Shown: piece after piece, positions 24,301 to 32,300 of the stretch
Position numbering within the stretch: position 1 is the stretch's first letter
How the letters are laid out: each line of letters starts with the position of its first letter
DNA from: Chrysaora quinquecirrha
Lineage: Eukaryota; Cnidaria; Scyphozoa; Semaeostomeae; Pelagiidae
DNA length: 64,000 bases
NCBI GenBank assembly: GCA_014526335.1
Contig: JACTAT010000003.1
Span: forward strand, 477,431-541,430
Reading direction: 5' to 3'
Position numbers and translations under genes: made by a program
The notes under the pieces: model-generated
What the model saw: the letters and a program-made list of their open reading frames with translations, nothing else
What the model was told of the DNA's origin: nothing
Databases searched by the model: none

Positions 24301-26373
24301 ACGTGTTTTTTTATCAGCTGAAATTGGGAATTCGTGTATATACTAATTAAAAAATGGGTCCAATGCCACTGTAAAAAGTCTTTTTCCTGCTTGATTGATC
24401 CTTGATTTCCATTGTTCGCGTGAACCTCACAAACGAGGGTGTATCAATTTTCAAATTTGAATTGCATCTGTATGCATCGCGGGACTGTGAAAGTAATTTA
24501 GAGCTAAAAGCCTTCTGCATACTCAGCCCTTTACCAAGATTGATATATCATGTCTGTCTATTTTTTCAAACAGGTGAAGGTGAATAAATACTGGCCAGAT
24601 GAAAAGTCAGTAAAAGCTTGGATTCTCATTGTTGAGCTACTGAACAACACTGACTATCCAGAGTATACTCTGAGAGAGTTCAAAATTACCAACTCAGAGG
24701 TAAGTGATATCCAATTCATCTGAAAAAATCACACAAACAGTTCTTTCTTCCGCTTGTTACTGATTTTTAAACAATTTGTTGTGCACCTTTGAATAAACAT
24801 GGTAACGGTGTAAGGTTGGTACCTGGCCTAAGGTACTATATGAATAATTTCACCAGCCGCCCCATTCTCAAATGCCAGATGCGTTTGGCTCGGTTTGGCT
24901 CTTATTGGAGCTCATCAGTGACATGTGTGAGAATCGAACCGGGGTTTATTGCGTGAGAAGCACTAGTGCTAATCACAAGACCACCGGAGCTGGGCTGACT
25001 GGTAAGAATGGGGCGGCTGGTGAAATTATTCATATAGGCCGAATACGAATTTGTGCTCATGTGATATGAGCCTAACTGCATGCATTTCGGTACCTTAGGC
25101 CAGGTACCAACCTTACATAGTAACATGCAATACTTCGGTACTCGTCTGGCATTTGAGAATGGGGTGGCTGGTGAAATTAAACATGGTAACATATTCAAAT
25201 CCCGGGAAGAATATCAACGATGGTTGTTTTGAAGAAATGTTTCAAGGAGCTTACGAAGATCTAATAATGTTGTGGTTGCGCACGCAGTTTCCCCTCATCT
25301 ACTATAGGCATGTCAAAGCGCTAAGCTGACATTATTTCTTATCTTTTATGCAGCAAGGTCATTCGCGTATCATACGTCAGTTCCAGTACACTGCTTGGCC
25401 TGAAAATTCATCGCCAGAGTCTGCTTTTGGCATGATTGATCTGATTGGACAAGTATGTAAATGGAACATGTCTGTTGAAAACAGGGTTGTAACTGTTCAT
25501 TGCAGGTATATTACAGTCTTCTTCCTGTTCTTCCTCGATTAGTTTACTTTTATTTCATTGTGGGATTAATTTGTCCGTTAATACATTAATAACGGCTCGT
25601 TTCTTCATCATGCAATAAGGACTTTGTCGAGAATAGATGGCACTACTGGTATTGCCACAAGAGCTGTGGCTTTTGAGATCTTCTTTATTTGCGTGAACTT
25701 TAGAATACGTATAAAGATTCCTTATAGCAGAGATGAAATTACAGAATGAGGGCATTAGCCAATTTGTCAAGTTTTGCTTCTTTTCGCAACAGAAAAAAAT
25801 AATGCACATTTCTCATCCATGAAATTGTTTAATAATAAATTGTCGCAATGAGCCCCATATCTGATTGCAGTTATCTTTTTTTCTCCCTCTTTCTCTTCAA
25901 AAATCTATTCCATGATTTTTTTTTCAAAGAATTAAAAAAGTTTTGTTTATTTTTCAAGTGCTGGCGTTGGACGAACAGGATTATTCATTGCTTTGACTAA
26001 TCTTATTGAACGACTGAAGACAGAAGCTGTTGTTGATGTTTATCACGCAGTTAGAAAACTCAGACAACAAAGAACTGCCATGGTCCAAACAAGGGTGAGT
26101 AAAATAAATACCATTTTACAATGAACTACGTTCGTATTCGTGTGATAATGTGAAAATGTTGTATATTGTAATATAATAATAATGAAATTAAGACTAATAG
26201 TTTTTTGGTAGCTGACTGAACTGTAACACTGCTCTTGCACAAGTCTTTATTTGAACTATATATTTTTCATATTCAGTAATATTTCTTTATACTTTTAGGA
26301 GCAGTATGAGTTCTGCTACCGCGCATTACAAGAATACTTGGATTCTTTTGACCATTATGCTAACTTCGAATAG
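22..26373 (+). CDS. LAR-type receptor protein tyrosine phosphatase with a 15-exon Ig array (5' partial)
   Basis: Multi-exon gene assembled by joining splice sites in matching phase. Order: 15 single-exon Ig domains (22-16885), a membrane-proximal region (17532-18051), a transmembrane exon (19957-20273), PTP domain D1 (21192-23187), PTP domain D2 (23663-26373), stop TAG 26371-26373. Known for the family: a single-pass cell-surface receptor that dephosphorylates phosphotyrosine, with D1 catalytic and D2 mainly regulatory. Assignment to the LAR (R2A: PTPRF/D/S) group rests on D1 starting with [13 protein letters not shown] and [17 protein letters not shown], on WPE in D2, and on the C-terminus SFDHYANFE. 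Signal peptide and first exons lie upstream. Known LAR proteins have about three Ig and several fibronectin repeats; here Ig domains dominate. Two homopolymer frame breaks (about 1635-1639 and 20131-20136) interrupt the frame as given. Confidence 0.9.
458..1522. other. Intron, nothing recognised
   Basis: Rest of the intron between Ig exons 1 and 2. AT-rich; no Ig-like frame, RNA gene or transposon end was seen. Confidence 0.5.
1523..1800 (+). CDS. Ig-domain exon 2, frame broken by a 1-nt deletion
   Basis: Starts after ctgcag and ends before gtaagt, phase 1 at both ends. The first part reads [11 protein letters not shown] and [19 protein letters not shown]. The rest ([31 protein letters not shown]) is one frame away. 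Length is 278 nt where 279 would be in frame. The break falls in an A run at 1635-1639 that has five A where six restore the frame. Either a homopolymer sequencing or assembly error, or a real lesion; skipping the whole exon would keep the gene in frame. Confidence 0.8.
3080..3965. repeat. Degenerate (ATTC)n tetranucleotide satellite
   Basis: About 0.9 kb of irregular attc/attt/actc runs (for example cattcattcattcatt) inside the 2.4-kb intron between Ig exons 2 and 3. It creates false open frames rich in Ser, Phe, His and Ile. The intron otherwise shows no feature. Confidence 0.9.
4200..4457 (+). CDS. Ig-domain exon 3 (first of the near-identical set)
   Basis: 258 nt, 86 codons, phase 1 to phase 1, between tttcag and gtaagt. 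Counting from the junction Tyr, Cys26, Trp38 and Cys67 form the Ig core, and [12 protein letters not shown] is the F-strand motif. N-glycosylation sequons sit at N8 and N68. Its 5' half carries the KQSFY variant shared with exon 8, and its 3' half the SKMSAG variant shared with exons 4 and 6. Confidence 0.93.
5523..5780 (+). CDS. Ig-domain exon 4
   Basis: 258 nt, phase 1 to phase 1, between cttcag and gtaagt. Same core as exon 3 with KESLY, and a unique NTVTL where the others have NTDTL. Sequons at N8, N68 and N82. It shares the synonymous variant gtatctaat with exon 7. Confidence 0.93.
6531..6788 (+). CDS. Ig-domain exon 5
   Basis: 258 nt, phase 1 to phase 1, between actaaag and gtgagt. Same core, with NNAGRYFC, and a distinct G-strand region [16 protein letters not shown]. 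The acceptor has a weaker pyrimidine tract than its neighbours. Confidence 0.92.
7810..8067 (+). CDS. Ig-domain exon 6
   Basis: 258 nt, phase 1 to phase 1, between tttcag and gtaagt. Carries NQQTL, KESFY and NNAGRYFC. The middle variants gggtatcag and gttgttgtatcc are shared only with exon 9. The first about 45 nt of the downstream intron resemble the intron after exon 7. Confidence 0.93.
8455..8625 (-). mobile_element. tRNA-derived SINE copy
   Basis: On the minus strand there is a B-box-like GGTTCGAGCC (complement of 8556-8565) and an A-box-like TGGCGTCGTGG (complement of 8610-8620), followed by GGTCGAGGTCTCGATTAGTT. The same order of motifs recurs on the plus strand at 40679-40825, so this is a dispersed Pol III-type retroposon, here in the intron between Ig exons 6 and 7. 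Confidence 0.65.
8913..9464. mobile_element. MITE-like element with terminal inverted repeats
   Basis: Left end cgaagggtgtatcact and right end aatgatacacccctcg are imperfect inverted repeats. The interior is built of degenerate aaatcc/gaatcc motifs. No transposase frame. Sits just upstream of Ig exon 7. Confidence 0.6.
9532..9789 (+). CDS. Ig-domain exon 7
   Basis: 258 nt, phase 1 to phase 1, between ctttag and gtaagt. Carries [22 protein letters not shown]. It ends in His where most copies end in Gln. The TIR-flanked element at 8913-9464 sits about 70 nt upstream. Confidence 0.93.
10226..10483 (+). CDS. Ig-domain exon 8
   Basis: 258 nt, phase 1 to phase 1, between cttcag and gtaagt. 5' half like exon 3 (KQSFY), 3' half like exon 9 ([12 protein letters not shown]). 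Unique SFISIS where the others have SFNSIS. Only 107 nt separate it from exon 9. Confidence 0.93.
10591..10848 (+). CDS. Ig-domain exon 9 (last of the near-identical set)
   Basis: 258 nt, phase 1 to phase 1, between cttcag and gtaagt. A clear mosaic: 5' variants as in exon 7, middle as in exon 6, 3' end as in exon 8. The upstream intron end (gcatgttaaaa to the acceptor) matches that of exon 8, so this pair is probably the newest duplication. Confidence 0.93.
10959..11361. mobile_element. MITE family A, copy 1
   Basis: Starts cacaccttttataagaatac, ends with the complementary type tatctttataaaaaagtgcg. A second copy with the same internal motifs (aaggcataaaatgtgattgtcgcgctgta type, caagcttcat, gaggctcggc) lies at 31401-31823 in an MSH5 intron. 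Non-autonomous: no coding frame. Confidence 0.75.
11362..12331. other. Intron, nothing recognised
   Basis: Remaining part of the intron between Ig exons 9 and 10. Several short open frames on both strands lack any recognisable domain and splice context. Confidence 0.5.
12332..12589 (+). CDS. Ig-domain exon 10 (diverged)
   Basis: 258 nt, phase 1 to phase 1, between tttcag and gtgagt. Cys (FVKCSA), Trp (YIWVTD) and Cys (GSYFCNATN) retained. Clearly related to exons 3-9 but substituted at many positions, so it belongs to an older layer of the array. Confidence 0.92.
13113..13367 (+). CDS. Ig-domain exon 11 (diverged)
   Basis: 255 nt, phase 1 to phase 1, between tttgtag and gtaagt. Core [28 protein letters not shown]. 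It still starts with the [10 protein letters not shown] pattern found across the array. Confidence 0.92.
14122..14376 (+). CDS. Ig-domain exon 12 (diverged)
   Basis: 255 nt, phase 1 to phase 1, between ttgtag and gtaagt. Core [27 protein letters not shown]. The F-strand sequon of the other copies (NAT) is lost here (NVM). The intron after it carries a duplicated segment (14406-14600 and 14890-15085). Confidence 0.92.
14406..14600. repeat. Intronic duplicated segment, copy 1
   Basis: Begins about 30 nt after Ig exon 12 with gcatacgattctcttt and runs through gtgctgtgtggagatagatt. Repeated at 14890-15085 with about 15 percent differences by eye. Confidence 0.85.
14890..15085. repeat. Intronic duplicated segment, copy 2
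   Basis: Second copy of the segment following Ig exon 12, in the same intron and orientation. No Ig exon precedes it, so it may be the footprint of a duplication unit whose exon has been lost or never included. Confidence 0.85.
15303..15560 (+). CDS. Ig-domain exon 13 (diverged)
   Basis: 258 nt, phase 1 to phase 1, between ttttag and gtaagt. Core [28 protein letters not shown]. The sequon on the F strand is kept as NVT. Confidence 0.92.
15933..16184 (+). CDS. Ig-domain exon 14 (diverged)
   Basis: 252 nt, phase 1 to phase 1, between ttccag and gtgagt. Core [27 protein letters not shown]. Starts YLDVPKL, where the near-identical set has YID. Confidence 0.9.
16628..16885 (+). CDS. Ig-domain exon 15 (membrane-proximal end of the array)
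   Basis: 258 nt, phase 1 to phase 1, between ttttag and gtgagt. Core [18 protein letters not shown] and [15 protein letters not shown]. It is the most diverged copy and looks like a conventional Ig domain. It precedes the LAR-like juxtamembrane exons. Confidence 0.9.
17532..17634 (+). CDS. Membrane-proximal ectodomain exon (fibronectin-III-like start)
   Basis: Starts phase 1 after cgttag, ends phase 2 before gtacgt. Encodes [16 protein letters not shown] and a join to the next exon as [12 protein letters not shown]. This kind of GPIxYYQVxV strand is typical of the last fibronectin-like module of receptor PTPs. No other fibronectin repeat is visible in the window. Confidence 0.8.
17819..18051 (+). 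CDS. Juxtamembrane ectodomain exon with furin-type site
   Basis: Starts phase 2, ends phase 1 at caag|gtatta. Encodes [32 protein letters not shown] and then [10 protein letters not shown]. In LAR-family receptors this segment is cut by a furin-like protease to give two non-covalently held chains; RFRR fits the R-X-X-R rule (inference). Confidence 0.82.
18697..19558. repeat. 14-nt minisatellite with a 40-nt higher-order unit
   Basis: Dozens of copies of GGCATTGCATCTAA, regularly broken by GGCATTGCATTTAAAGGGGAAG so that 14-mers are grouped in units of 40, 54 or 68 nt. It fills most of the intron just before the transmembrane exon. The arrangement shows repeated unequal exchange. Confidence 0.95.
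19957..20273 (+). CDS. Transmembrane exon, frame broken by a 1-nt deletion
   Basis: Starts after a long T tract and cag, ends phase 1 before gtaata. First part: [20 protein letters not shown], like the LAR juxtamembrane region, then [15 protein letters not shown]. As given, the frame then stops in TGGTAG. One extra T in the run 20131-20136 would restore [18 protein letters not shown], a hydrophobic helix with a basic stop-transfer, followed by a serine-rich cytoplasmic stretch ending LHKTVS. The uninterrupted downstream frame argues for a sequence error. Confidence 0.85.
21192..23187 (+). CDS. PTP domain D1 (exons 21192-21553, 21737-22033, 22401-22519, 23036-23187)
   Basis: Four exons in matching phase. 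Seen: [13 protein letters not shown] (start), [17 protein letters not shown] (phosphotyrosine loop), [35 protein letters not shown] (general-acid Asp), [18 protein letters not shown] (P-loop with catalytic Cys and Arg) and [12 protein letters not shown] (Q loop). All catalytic elements are present, so D1 should be an active tyrosine phosphatase. The last exon runs into the linker to D2. Confidence 0.94.
23663..26373 (+). CDS. PTP domain D2 (exons 23663-23994, 24574-24699, 25354-25505, 25959-26094, 26299-26373)
   Basis: Five exons. Seen: [60 protein letters not shown], then [15 protein letters not shown] split across an intron, [28 protein letters not shown] and the stop. The Cys-X5-Arg loop is intact. 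The general acid is Glu (WPE) instead of Asp, as in known LAR D2 domains, where D2 has little activity. Residual activity here cannot be judged from sequence. Confidence 0.94.
24794..25190 (-). mobile_element. tRNA-like retroposon with 13-bp target duplication and internal inverted repeats
   Basis: taaacatggtaac occurs at both 24794-24806 and 25178-25190, flanking the insertion. Inside, a perfect 27-bp inverted repeat joins 24810-24836 to 25090-25116 (core ggttggtacctggcctaagg). Minus-strand A-box-like TGGTCTTGTGATTAGC (24969-24984) and B-box-like GGTTCGATTCT (24930-24940) indicate a tRNA-derived SINE. Located in a D2 intron. Confidence 0.75.
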
Positions 26374-27305
26374 TTGACTTTTTGAAACTTTTCATACGAG
26401 AACTAGTTTTGAAAATTTTGATAATTAGGTAAGAATTTGACTAATTTGTAGTGTATAATTTTTTATTTCCGAACGACTGTGTTTCACAATCAAAGATATA
26501 GAAAGAGTTGGTATCAAGCAAATAATTCCGTGGACAATATTTCTAGAACTGACTTTTAGACAAAGATTTCTACTGCAAGGAAATCACAGACCTAGCACAG
26601 ATATGATGGTCCATTAAAATTGAACTCAAAGGCTTCGTATCGCGAGAACTTGCTGGCGAGTTTTAACTGTCTTGAACCTCTTTGTTTACTGGAAACACAG
26701 TCCTTTTTAAGGAATTTTGCTGCTGTGAAATTTCAGTAAAATACTAATAAAAGTTAGCAGCTAGTAATAATTAATGGTAGTAATAAACTTTCAGAGCAGC
26801 ACTTTCGACGCATTGTAGGAAAGTCAATCGTTTGGTTACCAATAATCATTTTTTGTAAGCTCTAGGTTTTCTTATTAATAATTTGTTTTATTTAACTATT
26901 TATTTATCTTAAGTGTCATTTATTTAACGTTATATTGCAGTGTATTCAAATGAATTTGCGAGATTTTGCAAAATTATTTTGTGACTGTATTCTGCCTGCT
27001 ATCTGAAGAACCCCGTTCACACTGTGATGGGCAAATTTGGATCTACATCAAATGTTTTCTGGGTTAATCCTTGATTCCGACTCAAACCGCGTGAATATTT
27101 GAAGCATGAATTGACCGTACAGATTTTTATTAGTACCGCCAGTCTATCCCTTGGTGGATTATGAGTCCTAAACCTATTCTAAGCAGCAATTTATTTGTCT
27201 TTGACGAAATAGTTGATCCACTTGTATTTTTTCCCAATAAATAAATACTTTGAGTTGTACAAAACTTCAAAATTGCGATAAACAACGGAATCATTTTCGT
27301 GCATA
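26374..27305 (+). other. 3' UTR and downstream sequence of the phosphatase gene
   Basis: No coding frame continues after the TAG at 26371. Possible polyadenylation signals AATAAA lie at 26746-26751, 26782-26787 and 27236-27241. Which is used cannot be told from sequence. Confidence 0.5.
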
Positions 27306-28187
27306 CTTAGGCCTCGTTCACACGGGAGCGACTGCGTGCCTTAAGGGAATTAATTTTCGCGGGAAATTATTTGCGCGGATTTTTTTCTCAGAAATTTCGC
27401 TGAAAAAAACGGAATTTTTTTTCGCCGTTTTTTGCGGATTCGTTGGTGAAGGGAATTTTCACGGGAATTTTCATTTTCAAAAAATTTTCATAGAAAAAGA
27501 AAAAGAAACAAGGAATAGTTTGAGTGCCTTACTTTCCTTTTTGACTAGAAATCTTACAAACGATACAAATGATACTGTAAATACAGAAGCAAAAATCATA
27601 TTTAGATTTTCAGTGAATTATTTCGCTGTATTTGGCAAAAGCTTCAGAATTTTCAGATTTTTTGAAATTTTGAAAATTTCGCGAGAATCTATTTTCGGGG
27701 ATAAGCACATTTTGGGAATTTCGAGGAACTAATTTTTTCCGAAATGGCCAAAAACCGCGAAAATGAATTCCCTTAAAATACTGTTCCATGTCGTTCCGTT
27801 CCGAAAAGTGGTACGCTGAGGGGTTGCGTTCACACGGGAACGATTCAGATCGTATCGTTACGTTCCAAAAATTGGAACGCTTTTTAAAGTGATCCGAAAA
27901 TTGGTACGGTACGTTCCGTTTCGTTCCCGTCGGAACAGAATAAATTATCCAGAAAACGGAACGATACAGTTTTTTTGAAAAGCTAATATGTTATTGCTAA
28001 GAGATATTCCAGTGAGATGTCATACTTTCCAAGTTTTTGTGAAGCATTTTGTTAATCTCATTGTTTATTTTCGCTGGCAAAAACTTGAATGGAACGATTC
28101 CGTTCCCGTGTCAACAGCTAATTTTTCCGTTCCATAAACTGGAACAAACGTGGAGCGGTACACAATCGTTCCCGTGTGGAGCCTTAA
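27306..28187. mobile_element. Nested inverted-repeat element
   Basis: Left end ttaggcctcgttcacacggg and right end cgttcccgtgtggagcctta are imperfect inverted repeats. A second copy of the left end (gcgttcacacgggaacgatt, about 27826-27846) pairs better with the same right end, so a shorter element of about 360 bp may be nested. The interior is rich in cgttcc/ggaacg. The open frame at 27250-27732 has no recognisable domain. Confidence 0.55.
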
Positions 28188-28203
28188 TCTTTTTTCGTCT
28201 GAT

Positions 28204-28300
28204 ACTCCTCAGAGTAAACGTCAGAAACAGACCCAAACAATAGACTAAGGCGGAATCTATACCAAGATGCGGCTCGAAATGCACCAATCAGAAAGAATGA
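28204..28300. repeat. Dispersed repeat, copy 1
   Basis: The stretch ctcctcagagtaaacgtcag ... gatgcggctcgaaatgcacc is repeated with substitutions at 48044-48145 in the same orientation. Family not recognised. Confidence 0.75.
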
Positions 28301-28925
28301 AAAGAGGATTTTTTACTCGGGTAAACTAGAAAGTGTATTATTCGGAATTTTAAACCATTTACTTTTCGACCTAACGCGAACAACGAAACTTGGTCCAATG
28401 TAGGGAAAATAACAATTGCAACTGGTGGCGACACAACAGACACAGGGTTTTCTCCGACAAAAATTCTTGTTTATTCTGGGCCAAAGTCAGCTTGGAGCAC
28501 TTAGAATAAGCAAAAAAACAAAATTTTAGATTTTGAAAAAACATCAAAACAGCTGAACTCTTAGAAAAATATTTTGGGGTCTGAGTCGGTAACAATGTTA
28601 AGTACCAAAATTGGCACCAGTTTGTTACTACAAACTGTGAGCATGGAGGAGGAGGTGGCGTCACCATTGAATGATTGAATGGGCGTCACATGTTGCGTTC
28701 ATATTGAAGGGCCTCGGGATGAGCAAAATTGGCGCGTTTATCTGAAATCTTAATTGCGTCATTCATTACTGAATGTTTGCTGACCGAAAATATGAAGAAG
28801 TTACTGCTCTCTACAACAGATACTAACATAAAAGTTTTGCATTCAGATTTATTATTATGAGATAGATAATTCCATGCATTTGACCTGCTTAGTTGGCATC
28901 TACTGGCTAAAGAAACGCATGTAAG
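28301..28925. other. Intergenic stretch upstream of MSH5
   Basis: Presumed promoter and 5' UTR of MSH5. No TATA box or other motif is convincing. A minus-strand frame at 28371-28667 begins with a proline run and shows no domain. Confidence 0.4.
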
Positions 28926-29311
28926 ATGTCTGCCTTCCGGAAAAGATCCTTCGCGACTCCCGGTTCAAGATCTTTTAACAATACTCCGGGCCTAAGCAAC
29001 TCAGCTTGTACTTCGGAAAAAACGCTTTCAAATCAATTCAGCACAAATGCAAGAGTTAATGATGGTGATAATAACATTTCTTTTAGCCGCACACCTCAGA
29101 CTTCAACCATAAAAGCCGGAGAAAGATTAAAGTTTGGACATTCGTCGAGAATCAAGTCTGGAATTCTGACAACTCCAGATGCTCAAAACGTTAAGAAATT
29201 GCCTTTGCTGTCACTATCAGTGAGGAAGAACCAAGACATTTTGTCTGACAGAAGTACAGCGACGAAAATAACTAATGACACCAATAGTTCCTTTGAGTTG
29301 GAAACTTGTAT
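28926..29311 (+). CDS. MSH5: Probable first coding exon of MSH5
   Basis: Open frame from ATG 28926: [17 protein letters not shown], then Ser/Thr/Asn-rich low-complexity sequence, as in poorly conserved MutS-homologue N-termini. The next exon (31002) begins with one base to complete a codon, and no strong donor of that phase is visible here; the best donor by consensus, gtgagg at 29219, is in phase 0. A MITE starts at about 29312 and may have displaced the original exon end. An extra small exon before 31002 is possible. Confidence 0.55.
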
Positions 29312-32300
29312 TGAGGGTCGTATAGGGGGGGTCCTTGTTCCCCTGTTCCCTTAGAAAATTATAATTTGTTCCCTTAAGATTTGTAGAATTTTCAGAATGT
29401 TCCCTGAAAAATATGTGCAAAATGTTCCCTTGTTCCCCTAAATTCATGCAAATGTTCCCTGTTCCCTAAGCCATTTTGGGGCTTGTTCCCATGTTCCCCA
29501 GAACCCCTATACGACCCTCTCTATTCCAGACCTTTCCGATGCGTCATGAGTCGCCATATTGACGTAAAACGTGAAATTGAAATTGAAACAGAACAGAATC
29601 AGTTTGCCTACAAATGATAAGGATACCTACATTCATTTTTTTTAAACTTTGTATCAAACGTATCTACATATTGTCTACAAGAGTCTCTTGAGCTTTTGGA
29701 GGCCTAGCTAGACTGCCTTTATTTTTGTATAGTAAAAGTCTCTTGCTGATTTCTTAACGCGCAAAGGATGACAATTTTTTAACTTAACTACCAAAATTCA
29801 TCGAGGAATGATTAATGTTCCATTTTCGAGTCAGAAGAATTAAGAGAATGAAAATAGTTATAAGAAAGAAGTAGGTATCATTTCTTTATAAATCCAAACT
29901 CCAAAGCAGAGGCATATAACATGTTATTTAAGCAAAAAATTGATGAAGTCTACAGTTTACGAAATGTTTCCTAAGGTTTCATAAGCCTAAGGTTTCCTGG
30001 TAGTAGGTATTTGTATGGTCAGAAAAATAATTTTAAACATATATAAATTACTTCGCATTAAAAACCATTAGGATAAGTTAAGTTCGTCTCTAATTTAACA
30101 TTTTTCATCTTCCATTTCTTCCTATCTTGCGCTATTCCTTTTAATTTTACCAGGTCGTTATTCGTTTTCTGTTTCATACCAATGGTCTTATATTTTGCTA
30201 GGTCTTCATTTATCTATCTCCCGCGGTAGATTTATTTGAGGTCTTTCTTTGAATCTTCCGGTTTTGCTTTTGGAGATTGAAAATTACATCGACTTTGGTG
30301 CAGGTGTATCTTCATGAAATAGAAGCGTGTGACCAAACAACTTTCAATTATTTTCCAAAACTGTCAAAGATAGTATTTCGTCAAGATTGAGCTATCTTAA
30401 ACGCGATCTTGTTTTGAAAATTCATTGCATCCTATTGCGTCCTTCCGCTCCATACCGCATCAAGAAAACATTTCTAAGTTTCCTGGATATATCCCCGATA
30501 TAACGTACTAGGCTGTTTCATGAATTTTTTTTAAAGGAATATCTTATCCAACTTAAGGTTGAAATTTCTTAAGCTTTTGTCAAAATAAGATTGAATCTTT
30601 ATTATACTGTTCTACTGTTCCTGGTCGTGAAAGGCGTTTCGATGATTTCTACTCCACCTTCATGAATATTTGATTAACCTTGTGAAAGAAATGGAGTGTT
30701 TTGGAGAAGCAAAATGGTGCATTATGTTGTATGTTGTTTAAGATAATTGTTAGTTGTATTTAATGCTTTTTAGACACTTCTTAGGCCCCAGTTACACTAT
30801 GCCGGCATGCCTCGTCGCGCCATGAATTTTGTATCGGATAGGGCTGTCAGTTACAATATGACGATCTTTTTGTCAATGTTAGATACCCATCACCACCACA
30901 ATCGTCATTATCATCGTCTTCGCATGCAAGATCTGGATCACCAACATTATCATTATCATTTTCATGATGTCATAATTCTATCTTTGCGTTGAAGCTTGTA
31001 GGAGACAATCACAAGATATGGAAACTGCATCTTTGATGAGATCACATGCATCATCGACCTCATTTCAAATACAAAACGAACTGTCAAGATCAACATCCAG
31101 CATTTTTCCACGAAAGAGACCGTTGCAAAGTTCTATACATTCTACAACAGAAACAGAATATAATCAACAGAATACTGAATCGATGGTTGTTCGACAAAAT
31201 AGTGGACATATTCCATTGTTTTCAGAAGATGCAGCTACTGATTATAAAGTAAATAATTGCCATTTGATTGTTTTCATACATAATTTTCAATTCAAATTTG
31301 CTTAAATCATGTCTTCTTCCGCACGATTTATTTCTTCACCTTGTCCATTTAGACTTTTTCTACAAACATATTATTGGTTTATTTTCTACTCTTTAGCGTT
31401 ACACACTTTTTTTATAAGAATACAGTCTACAAGAATATCGAGGCTCAAAATCGCTAAAATCTAAGAATTATTTAAGAATAATCCAAGGCTCAAGCTTCAT
31501 GAAGACAATTTTTTAATTTCTCTGAATTTTTCAATTTCCACAAGGCATAAAATGTGATTGTCGCGCTGTATATGCTTTACAATAAACATTGGACTTCGTT
31601 GGTTAATGATATCGACGGATTTGAAATACAGCAGTACTTCTATATTGGGTTTTTATCAGAAAATTGTAAATGACAAAAATTTGACTTATTCTCTTGATTT
31701 TATGGCGGATTGGTAACATTGTACATTAGGAATAATTTAAAAATATTTTAGGCTCAAAATCGAGAAATCTTAAGAATAATCGAGGCTCGGCAAAAATGAA
31801 GGTATTCCTAAAAAAAAGGGTACATGCAGAATCAGAATCGAAATGTCCTTTTCTAATCTTCAAATCGTCATTGCTTATGTATTGTGTGTATATTTTTGAA
31901 ATTGTCATTTGAATACTGGAAATCTTAATCTTGCAGACTTATATGAGTGCTGTGAAAGGTTCTGGAAAAATAGGAGTTGCTTACTATGATACCGAAAGCT
32001 GTATAGTATACATGATGGAGGACATAATAGAAACTGAAGATTATCATTATTTGAAACTTAGTAAGTTATAGATATTCTTTCCCATAGAATTGTTTTTTCC
32101 TTTTATCATTTTTAATTTGTTTCTTGATATCATATCTACACATTTAGCATTTTATCAGCTATTCATCTTAAATAAAATACGATTTTGGGTAGCTTATTCC
32201 TGACGCCGGAAACTCCTAGCTGGGCGTAATTGCTGTTCGGCCGTAGACTGATACCTAAGTCCGAGAGTCCGAGGTCGCTACTAAGTTGAATCGATTGGAT

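Noticed and set aside
24925..24990. A functional tRNA gene on the minus strand
   Set aside because: A and B boxes are visible, but the T stem and acceptor stem do not pair, and the block lies within an insertion with a target duplication. It is a SINE.
27250..27732. 160-codon open frame downstream of the phosphatase gene
   Set aside because: It lies within an inverted-repeat element, starts at a non-ATG codon and shows no domain.
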